From positions 62,001 through 126,000 of the forward strand of contig MQVO02000012.1 in the NCBI GenBank assembly GCA_001986395.2: a DNA stretch of 64,000 nucleotides, given 5' to 3'. Origin of the DNA: Irpex lacteus (taxonomy: Eukaryota; Basidiomycota; Agaricomycetes; Polyporales; Irpicaceae). Shown here piece by piece: positions 1 through 8,751 of the stretch (position 1 is its first letter; every line of letters starts with the position of its first letter). The notes under the pieces are model-generated. The model ran no database searches and was not told the DNA's origin. It saw nothing but the letters and a program-made list of their open reading frames with translations. Made by a program: the position numbers and the translations under genes.

Positions 1-536
1 TGAAGATCTGCAAGGGCGCCGACGACCGTGCTGACGAGCTCTGCCGTCACACCCTCGACCGTATCGGCCTCGGCTACAACTGCCCCTCCAAGTTCACTCT
101 CGGTGGTGCCGCGAACGGTACCTTCGAAGTCTGCGACTCCGCCGATATGACCCCTCCTGGTGTGTACACCGGCGCTGACGGCGTCACCAGCACGTACACT
201 CAGGGTCCCGAGGGTGCCCCTCTCAACGTGCCGTACACGCCTACCGCTGCTGCCTCGAGCAACTGCCAGACGTTCACCAGCTCGGCGATCTACACTGACG
301 CTGCTGGCGCTGCTCCTACTGGTGCCTCTGGCAGCGGCTCCGCTGCTGGTGCCTCTGCTACTGGTGCGGCTGCTAGCGGCTCGCATGGTGGTAGTGCTGG
401 TGCCAGTGCATCGCGTACTGGCTCTGCTGCAAGCGCGAGTGCCACCGGTGCTTCCTCCAACGGCGCTGGCCATGTGCAGATCTCTGTTCTTGCTGCCGTT
501 GCTGGCACCTTTGCTGCTGCTCTCCTCTTTGCTTAG
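1..536 (+). CDS. Macrofage-activating-glycoprotein-like secreted protein, 3' end (partial)
   Basis: C-terminal end of a gene that begins before the window; the reading frame starts at base 3 and ends at TAG 534-536. The protein resembles the last exon of the intact neighbour at 1261-2568: a KICK motif, a Cys-containing HTLDRIGLGYNCPS segment, FEVCDSADM, then YTPTAAASSNC. A long Ser/Ala/Gly/Thr-rich stretch follows, likely O-glycosylated. A hydrophobic C-terminus (ISVLAAVAGTFAAALLFA) fits a GPI-anchor signal. Family knowledge: this lineage-specific basidiomycete family is annotated as macrofage activating glycoprotein; the molecular role is unknown, and a cell-wall or surface location is inferred. 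It is one of three tandem copies. Confidence 0.8.
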   Translation, partial: KICKGADDRADELCRHTLDRIGLGYNCPSKFTLGGAANGTFEVCDSADMTPPGVYTGADGVTSTYTQGPEGAPLNVPYTPTAAASSNCQTFTSSAIYTDAAGAAPTGASGSGSAAGASATGAAASGSHGGSAGASASRTGSAASASATGASSNGAGHVQISVLAAVAGTFAAALLFA

Positions 537-1260
537 GGGCGAGTATCTCTCGTGCTTTAGGACTTTTGTTTCACGAACTTGCACGTTACGATTGTCAGGT
601 CGGATCCTACGAGATAGAAGGGAGGTGACATACATCCGGACTCGATTCTGCCCTGGCGTTCTTCATTTAGACCACGATGTGGTGGACATTTATTACAATG
701 GATTCTGTTTGCTACCATCGACATCGTCATTATCATATACTTACACGTCTTTGATTAGTTTTTTCTTGCGGTAATGCACGTTTTTGCTCTGCACGTCGTT
801 ATGAGAGTGTGCTGAAGTCGCATGAGACAGGTGCGATATGAGTATATGCCTGAGGGCATTGGACATGCTTTGACCGTCGTGCACAGCATGATGTTTGCAT
901 TCCCATCCGCATGAGGGATTCACTACTTGGTCACTGGTCAGTGAAACATGCAGCGTTTAGGTGAGTGGTTTCCGTGTGTTCATTGCCTCAACAGGCAATG
1001 GTCATGTTCTAAACCAATGCAACCAGGTGTGTTATAAATACACAGCCTCACGGACTATTTACGCCTTTTTATCATGCAGGGACCCTCAACGTTTATTCTT
1101 AGCGTGGGCGTTTCATGTCACCTGCCGTCGATGCCTGGCGGAGTGCGAATCTAGCGCCGGCTGTATAAAACGGCGGACTGCGGACAACGTTGTTCTTTCT
1201 CTGCTCGTCGTCTTTCCTCATCTCCCCGCCCTCACGTTTCTCCCATCCCAACAGGACACC
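537..1260. other. Intergenic region with promoter of the second glycoprotein copy
   Basis: No supported gene. It holds the 3' flank of the first copy and the promoter of the second. A TATAAAA box lies at 1164-1170, about 95 nt before the ATG at 1261, and is followed by a pyrimidine-rich leader (CTCGTCGTCTTTCC...). The open frames here are not supported by splicing or by family similarity. Confidence 0.6.
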
Positions 1261-2568
1261 ATGTCCCGCGTCGCTCTTTCAGCCCTTGTCTTCGCCGCTG
1301 TTGCCTATGCGCAGACTCCTACTTTCCCCGCTACTCCCCTCCAATCTTTCAGCTTCCCCCACCCCACGGACGCTCCTGAACAGGTCTACGGTCCCGACGA
1401 CCCCTTCCTTCGTGGTCCCCAGAGTGGATACAACAGGTGTAACTCTACCACCGAAAACCAGGACTCGCTCTGCCAGACCTCGTTCGTCAACGATATCACA
1501 GGTGAGCCCCTCGCCGTGCCTGGTTACCATGATTTTCTCACGGTCATTGTGCATGACAAGATTTCTGTCTATGGGCTCCTCAAAAGTTGGACTCCATTGC
1601 CAACACTGAAGGCGAGGAAGTCGCGTGGTGCACCAAGAAGGGCCATGGCACTCGTATCATGCTCGACGGCACCCTTCAGGGTCTCCAAGTTCTCAACACC
1701 CCCGACTACACCATGATCACTGGTCTCATCGACCAGACTAAGCTCAACATTCAAGCCGATGACGCTGGAGGTGAGCTGGACTCTGGAGGACAGGACACTG
1801 TGAGTTTGTGCCTGCTTTATCTGGGTTTACGTGTTCTCAGATCGTTGCGTTTGTAGGCTGGTAACCCCATCGGTGGTCTCGTGTACTCGACGAGGTTCAG
1901 CGCGAACGACCCCAGTCAGATTGTTCACTGGACTGAGTACGTGATATCTTCAATGTCTGGCATCGTGTTCTTATCTTTGTCGCAGGTTTATCGGCAACGG
2001 GCAGTTCTGTATCAAGATCTGCAAGAACGATGGCACCAACCCGGCGGGATACTGCCAGCACACTCTTGACCGTATCGGTCTCGGCTTCAACTGCCCATCC
2101 AAGTACACTCTTGGCGGTGGCAGTTCCGCTGGCACCTTCGAGGTCTGCGACTCGGACAACATGATCGTCCCCGGTATCTATACCCTTCCCGGTGGTACCA
2201 CTACCTCCTACGCGCAGCCCCCTGAGTCGCTTGGCCCTATCCAAACCGTGCCGTACACTCCCGTCGCTGCTTCTTCGTCCAACTGTGTAACCAGCGCCTC
2301 GTCTGCGCTGTACACCGATCTCTTGTCCGTCTCTGCGTCAGCCACCGCCAGCGCGAGTGGTAGCGGGAGTGCCGCTGCCTCTGGATCCGCTGCCACCTCC
2401 AAGCCTTCGGGCTCTGGCAGTGCTGCAGCCAGCGGTTCAGCCTCTCACTCTGGCAGCGCCAGTGGTTCCACCGCGACTGGCGCTTCGCAGAGCGGTGCCG
2501 AGACCATGCAGCTGTCGATGGTCGCCACTGCTCTTGGCACGCTCTTTGCTGTCGCTTTCTTTGCTTGA
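1261..2568 (+). CDS. Macrofage-activating-glycoprotein-like GPI-anchored secreted protein, intact copy
   Basis: Four exons: 1261-1501, 1561-1799, 1857-1936 and 1986-2568 (1143 nt, 380 aa); all introns are GT-AG and phases agree. The N-terminus is a signal peptide (MSRVALSALVFAAVAYA). The conserved extracellular region contains YNRCNSTTENQ, DFCLWAP, EEVAWCTKKGHGTR, FCIKICK and FEVCDSDNM, with Cys residues spread across it. The last 90 or so residues are a Ser/Ala/Gly-rich tract ending in a hydrophobic tail (MVATALGTLFAVAFFA), consistent with GPI anchoring. A TATA box at 1164-1170 supports the start. Known: the family is abundant in Agaricomycetes and lacks an established biochemical activity. 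Inference: a surface glycoprotein. Confidence 0.88.
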
Positions 2569-3309
2569 GTTTGATATACTTGGGTGTAGGGCTAGCTCTT
2601 ACGACGATCTGTGTGGGAGCTGAAGGGATGAAGGGATGTTTTCGGCAGGACTTTATTGACACTTTTTAACAACACATTGGTTACCCCGCATCTAGTTATG
2701 TACGATCTTTTCTAATGGACTTATTTTGTTTGTGGTTCTACCATGAAGGTGTATGCGTGTTTTCTTGAGACGGACGGTCGGTGGGTTCTTTCGTGATGTG
2801 ACGGTATCGAGTTTTTTCCACTGATCTGCAGCGGTGCATCAAAGTAAGGTGTGGGATATCGTGGTGAGCTATGACCTTCTCGTAAGGTTTACATACGTTC
2901 GAGCTAAGGAACATCCTTTTCAGAAACACGCGAAGGGTGGTCGATCGCGAATGCTTTGTTAAATTGACTTGGCGAGTGAGTGTCTCTTAGGGATACGTGC
3001 ATACGTACTTACTGTATACGTGGTTACTTGGAACTTCCAGAATCCAGGGCGTAGGATGCTCTCGGTACAGAACGTACGTACTCGTCCTTTAGTTCAAGAC
3101 CGCCAAGTAACGACTTAATGAAGGCGTGTTCTTGTACATAAACACTGGGCCGGGACACGGTCATCTGCTTGTCTGGAGGCTGGCAGTGTCTGGTCCCTAG
3201 CCCTCATCACCCCTATCATCCATTACCCATTCTAATCTTCTCTTTTTCTATGCAAGATAGGGCGGCTACTCACGTCGTTCTCCGTTCCAGTCTTCCTGGC
3301 AATATCAAG
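2569..3309. other. Intergenic region
   Basis: The 3' flank of the intact glycoprotein gene and the upstream flank of the decayed copy. I see no gene or RNA signal. Confidence 0.5.
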
Positions 3310-4100
3310 TGTTCCCCAGTCCGTACAAATGCTACCGTGCAGGTGGGGTAGTGTATAGTAGGGACCGGAGAACCAGGAGTCGCTTTGCTAGCGAACGATC
3401 TCGGGGGTGCGTTCTGTTTTCCGCGTGTCATGTCAGGTCTTCACGTCGGTCTTGCAGACTAAGACTAAGGAGTGGTGGCCGTTTGAAAGACTTTTGTCTG
3501 TGGGTTCCTTCGAGAACGATGGGTGGAGGAAGTCGCTTGGTGTCCCAGACGGTGCACGGATCGCGCCTCATGCGTTATGTTCGACGGCTGACCAAGGCCC
3601 TCAATGCCCACGATTATAGCATGGCCGTTGGTGTGATAGAGCACGCACAGCTGAAGATCCAGCGTGGCGAATGTGGAGGAGAGTGCGATTATGGTGGTGC
3701 GGATTCTGCGATGAGCCGCACAAGGACTCTTCTGACTGTGTGGATTAGCCTGATCATCCCCTCGGAAGTGTAGTGTATGGGCGTAAGTGGGAATGCGGCC
3801 CAGATACCATTGTACTGAACAGGGTACGTCTGGTCATCTGCTTTGATTCACCAGACTGTAGTGTCACGCATCTGATACGTTCCTTCTCCAAGGTTCATCG
3901 GGAATTTTGAGGTTTGCCTCAAGACCTGCAAACCCACGGGTACTGCCAATACTTGAACTCGACCACATCTGTGTCCTGGACAACTGCCCACCCGAATTCA
4001 CACCCATGTATTCTGCCCGGCGGACAGACGATGTCGTACGGGCAGTCTTCAGAGTCTCTTAGACCGATTCAGACTGTGCCGGCCTCTTCGAATCGTTGAG
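3310..4100 (+). pseudogene. Decayed third copy of the glycoprotein gene
   Basis: Recognisable blocks of the neighbouring gene occur in order but broken frames. About 3310-3405 matches the end of its exon 1 (CCCCAG...GAGAACCAGGAGTCGCTTTGC). Near 3490-3710 one frame reads DFCLWVPS and later GGECDYGGADS, which matches exon 2. Near 3914-4099 another frame reads QDLQTHGYCQ and GGQTMSYGQSSESLRPIQTVP, matching exon 4 before an early stop. The signal peptide and the Ser-rich/GPI tail are missing. It lies immediately downstream of the intact copy in the same orientation, so tandem duplication followed by decay is the simplest reading. Confidence 0.75.
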
Positions 4101-4656
4101 CGACGCCTTCGTCGGTGATAAACACCGACTTGATCACACCGTCTCGTGTCTATATCAGCCACTCCTCATACTAGTTCTGGTTTTGATTGTCTCGCTCGAG
4201 TATGGTGCGGACGGTCGTTGTCGCTACAGAACGAGTATGTACCAGTTGTACGGCTACTATCAATGTTACATCATGTACATTGTACTAGTATTACGAATAC
4301 ACATGTGCGTTCACGAATAATCCACTATCGCTGCGTTCGCAGCTAAACCCGCTACCAAGGTCCCAATTTCGTCCAGTAAAAAATCTGCGAAGTAAAGGTC
4401 ACCACACATGGCAGCCGGCGCACATCGCTGCAGGCCTTCGCGCCTTCGGCGCTCCGGCCAGCAGCTTTGTGCGCAGGAACCTCGGTATGTCATTCATGCT
4501 TACTACAGTCACGTGCGGCACGTGCGACACACAACTGTGCACACAACTCAACCCCAGACCCAAAGACCCGCTACACCAGCAAGCTGGTAGCGGGAATTGT
4601 TTTCGTCAGCTTAATGGTTCTCTGCTATAGTTCTCGATGCAGTTGACTATTCCAGT
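4101..4656. other. Intergenic region
   Basis: Between the decayed glycoprotein copy and the 3' end of the minus-strand small secreted protein. Nothing supported. Confidence 0.5.
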
Positions 4657-5238
4657 TCATGCACCAACGCCTGTCCACCAACACACAATAGAGCTCAGTT
4701 GATCATTGACACCATCGCTCCTCGTCGAAAGATCGCTCTCGCCAGGCTTCTGGACATAGAACGAATAGCCAGAGCAGTTGATATCCCTTACAAATTGAAT
4801 TATCAGTATCTGGTGGTCCGCAGGAGAGAACCTCTAGCTACTCACTTGTACGCGAGACATAGCCAGCCACCGTCTGGTCCGATGCTCGAGATGTTGTCTT
4901 GGAGGTCGGAGGGAAAGTTCAAGCATTGGTTCGCGGTGAAGTATATGTTTTGGCACCTGCCCGTCCAGCCGGCGTTCGTGCACGCATAGACGTGGCCGTT
5001 GTCTTTCAAGTTGATGTCGATGAAGGGTCGACGCATATCATCAATGGTGAGGTGAGGAGGAGGTTAGGCAGGGACAGAGAAAACGGTGTTGTCAGATCAA
5101 TGGTCGCAGGTCATAAGACATGACATAAATGGGCTCACTAGGAGTTGCCTGGGGTCTGGGAGCTGCAACGACCGATCGAGCCCCGAGGAGCCCAGCGACG
5201 GCAGCGACGAGAGCAGTGGTAGTGAGCTTGAGCTGCAT
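4657..5238 (-). CDS. Small secreted beta/gamma-crystallin-like protein, copy A
   Basis: Three exons on the minus strand: complement(join(4657..4786, 4846..5002, 5139..5238)), 387 nt, 128 aa. The signal peptide is MQLKLTTTALVAAVAGLLGA followed by RSVVAAP. The mature part has two related halves: VYACTNAGWTGRCQN ... CLNFPSDLQDNISSI, then INCSGYSFYVQKPG ... NDQLSSIVCW. The aromatic-x-C ... GxC ... LxxxISSI pattern resembles the Greek-key spacing of beta/gamma-crystallin modules, but the assignment is by pattern only. A TATAAAAG box lies at 5328-5321. Copy B at 7925-8444 shares exon count and intron phases. The short ORFs in this stretch miss the first and last exons. Confidence 0.8.
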
Positions 5239-7924
5239 TGCGAGAATGCTTCGCCGATGAACGAGAAACAAAGAGCTCAGAGGAATGGATCCTGAGGCTC
5301 CTCTCCACCGCACACGAAGGCTTTTATACTTTCTTGTATGGGCGACCCAGCTGTCTGTGAATTTCCCTGAGGCTGTCGTCCATGGCAGGACAATGGGTTC
5401 AAGCGAGCGACGGGTTGGACGGGGATGGTCTAGCAATGTGCTCTTCGCCGCCCAATGTTCACGATATGAATACTCCGTTTTGATGCCGAATGCCAAGCTT
5501 AAGGCCGTTCATCGGAGAGCTTGAGCTTGAGGTTGACTATCAGGGACGCCTGGCAGTGAGGTCAGGCGCTTCTATGTATCAATAGCAGAGTGCTCGTCGC
5601 GGCGGTTGAGCATAGCTCTTGTTCCTTGCCGTCGTGAGGCCGAGGGCGTTGAGCTTCAGCGTCCTCTGTATGTGGGTTCTGCCTGAGAGCGTTAGACGTT
5701 AAGAGCCGCTTCAAAACGTAAGACCAACTGGAGTTGGTTCACAGTACAACAACTTTCGGCAGGGTCGTCCTGTATACCACTGGGATGATGTCGCGCACTG
5801 GCAGATGTTCTGTTGATTGATCCATATCGCACGAGCATTTCATTTTGTCCGTGATGAATACTATATGTATCTGGTAAATGACATGCACAAGGAAGAGAAC
5901 TCACAGGAACAATTTATGAGCGAATACACACGCCAGGATGTCTTCGACATGTCATTTATCTCGACGAGCGTCCGGCATCTCTCAAGGAACGCTCGTGTAG
6001 GCCTTCTGTGTCTAGGGCGTAAGGAGCCAGTTATCAGTCAAGGATCTACAAACAGCGGGAAGAAACGTCCGTCAGTCGCAGTGTGGCCTGGCAGTATAAC
6101 TAAGACACCACTCACCGCCAAATCATTTTCTCCAAAATCGGAGGATACAGCGCCCCAGTAAAGTCCGATAAAACCATAATCGGTCTGTAGTCATTGGTGA
6201 GAAGCACAGGGGAATGGAGTCGGGTGTATCGAGCACCAAGGCATACCTTCACGATTGCGGAGGGCTGGCCGAGTTCACCGTGATGGAGTGTTTCTGTTGA
6301 TCTGTGCAATGTTCCAGAACTATCTCGTGAGTCTGTGGTATTGGGCGATACGGAGAAATATTTAGTTTGACAGGGCTGTCGTATTCATATACGAGGAGGT
6401 CAGTTCGGAGTGAGAACAAAGAGCGAGGTGTAACAGAGTGTGCGCCGCGTGCCTCATGCGCGGACCCATAGATTGTACGGATGGATGATCCTGCCAGCGT
6501 AATGGCAAGCCCCCACTTCCAGGGCTGGGCTGCTGAGGTACCGTTGGTGCGGTTCAATCGATGAGTCAATCCGGAAGGCTTCATGACGCAGAAAAAACAT
6601 ACCCGTATAACGAACAATGCCACACCAGGTCAATTGTTCCTGTGTATCATCGACTACACGCGTAGACAAAAGTGCAGCTCTCTGAAGCTATATAATGGGT
6701 GTTTCACTTTCCCTAGCGCGTCTCACAAGGACGTGTCCAGTTTAGTTTTGTCCCCAGTGAAGTGAGGCTGCGAGGTATAATCGTTGCTCCAAGGTACGAC
6801 TTGCCTGTGCTGAAGTCGTGGGAGACGAAGGGAGAAGGAACTGACGCGGCCTGAGCTCGAATCCTTCGTGTAGAATTACTTCACATACATCATGTTAGTA
6901 TGTGAAAACAGTACGTAGTAATAGATTACCAATAACAAACTCGTTTAGATTGAGCTCATCGCTGAGGGAGTTGTGCCCTCAATCGTCCTTACACCTGTGA
7001 TGCTTTCTATCGGTTTGCAGGTGTTGATGGAGCCAGGAGCACTCGTTGATCAAGGATCTGCAAAGCAAGTCGTGTAAAGCATGTCATCAGTAGACGTTCT
7101 CTGTATACGTGGAGAAACGCTGACACTCACGTCGACCATTCAATATTCAATAGCGATCGGAGCAGCATATGATCAATTTAAACGCTCCTCAACGAAAAGA
7201 CTGTCTGCATGCAGACTCGAAGTGCTCCGGAGTGCCCGTGGCGGAGTGTTTTGGGAAGGCTACAGGCATATTGGCCAGCTGCGTTTGTGATGGTCGTCCG
7301 CTGATTATGGGGCTTTAGCGCTTCAACTAACGGAAGCCCCGTGATAGTGAGCGTCACAATATTAATGTTCACCGTAACTTCAGATATGAATGCTATGTTG
7401 CAAGACCTTGAACCCGGGGGTTCTCACTTGGCACTGAAGCGACTCAGGTACAGTAAATACGATGCCGATGGCCAGGAATAACTTAACTGACTTTGCAACT
7501 TCACAAAGCGTGTCTTACGGCGCAACGTCACTGTACTACTAGCACCGCCGCGGTCTACTACTCTATAGATTGCGCTCATGCCAGTGATTTGTATGGGCTG
7601 GACGGATATCACGGATTTATCTCAGTCATTGCCCGCGCTCAGGTAAGTGCATATGGTAGAAGGATCACGGGCCTTTATACTACTTCCATTTATGACAACA
7701 CATAGCATAGTATCTCTTGTGCGGCACTGGCATGATGCCGGAACATTGGCCTGGTGTGTCACTAGGCTGGCACACCGTCGACGACATGGCCGAAGGCATA
7801 TCCGACCATCTTCGGTTTAAGGACGCGCATTGTCGTATATAACCTCTGCCTGTCGAAGAGTCAAATGCTTCCCCAGCCCCTTTCGTTCAGAGAGCTCCGA
7901 TAGATCATCATAATACTAAGCATT
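5239..7924. other. Intergenic region between the divergent crystallin-like pair
   Basis: About 2.7 kb separates the two divergent small-secreted-protein genes. No intact gene is supported. A possible two-exon relic on the minus strand lies at about 6115-6673 (separate entry). A TATATAA box at 7836-7842 belongs to the gene starting at 7925. Confidence 0.5.
6115..6673 (-). pseudogene. Possible relic of a secreted beta-sandwich-type domain gene
   Basis: Minus-strand exons can be joined in phase. One piece, at about 6673-6607, reads VVDDTQEQLTWCG. An intron beginning GTATGT and ending CTCAG follows. A longer exon (about 6535-6250) contains LAITLAGSSIRTIYGSA and SITVNSASPPQS. A further piece at about 6185-6115 is in frame up to a GTGAGT donor. 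The VDDT ... GSSIRxIYG ... HSITVNSA order resembles the extracellular domain of single-pass membrane proteins common in Agaricomycetes, but this is by eye. No ATG is found between a TATATA box near 6690 and the first piece, and no membrane segment follows, so I call it a probable relic. Confidence 0.3.
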
Positions 7925-8444
7925 ATGCCGTACAGTGTCGCATCCCTCTCGACCATCTTCATCAGCCTACTCGTATCGCAGTATACAAGTGCAGTCCCTG
8001 CTGTTGACGTCGTATGTCCTACCAGTATCGTTCCTGTCCCGTTTTCTGAGAAATTTCATCTAGACCAACTCCACTGACACCGCTCAGGCCATCGCAGCCG
8101 AAGCCAATATCTTCGCCTGCACCGACACCTACTTCAACGGCAACTGCCAAAGCATTACTATCGGCAACAATGAATGTCTCACCTTTCCCAGTGCGCTCCA
8201 GAAAGACATCTCCAGCATCGTGCTCTTCAACGGCGGGGCGTACGGCTGTGAAGGTTACGTGTACGTTAATACAACCACTCCGCAGGCGGTGGTACGCACA
8301 TACTGACTAGTAGGTCCTCGCAACAGTGATGTTGCATGCTTTGCAGACCAGGGCAACTTATTCTTCAGTGGTGCAGAGGTCGATCTTAGTACTACAAGCT
8401 TCAACGATAGGTTGAGCTCAGTCATATGCTCGTACAACCTCTAG
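7925..8444 (+). CDS. Small secreted beta/gamma-crystallin-like protein, copy B
   Basis: Three exons: 7925-8011, 8064-8260 and 8327-8444 (402 nt, 133 aa). The N-terminal signal peptide is MPYSVASLSTIFISLLVSQ. Two half-repeats follow: IFACTDTYFNGNCQSITIG ... LTFPSALQKDISSI and VACFADQGNLFFSGAEVD ... NDRLSSVICSYNL. The second intron falls at the same phase and place (Y-[VK]-D-[VI]) as in copy A, which supports both models. A TATATAA box at 7836-7842 lies about 85 nt upstream of the ATG. It is divergent to copy A, 2.7 kb away. The function is unknown; a small extracellular, possibly effector-like or wall-associated protein is inferred. Confidence 0.8.
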
Positions 8445-8751
8445 TTCAGTACACATTGCAAACGTTCCGAAGTGACCTATTGTACAACACTGGCCCTATG
8501 AATCAAAGCCTAGATCTAACTTTGAACCACAAGTATGAACAACACGATCACGACGATTCCCATGTTCCATTGGATGACTTGCACGTATGGTCTCCTGGCC
8601 TCTACCGTACCAGTGAAATCATGTAATCACAACTATGTTTCGATTCGCATACATACATGAGCACATTACGAGGACAAATATACATAGAAAATCTCGACGC
8701 ATATGATACCGCGCTGTGCGCAGATTCTCTTCGCTCTACGCTTCTATACAG
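8445..8751. other. Convergent intergenic region
   Basis: Short region between the 3' ends of the plus-strand secreted protein and the minus-strand kinase. Nothing else seen. Confidence 0.5.

Noticed and set aside
160..774. 204-codon plus-strand frame overlapping the first glycoprotein copy
   Set aside because: It is the shifted frame of a GC-rich Ser/Ala coding region; the real frame is established by the intact paralogue.
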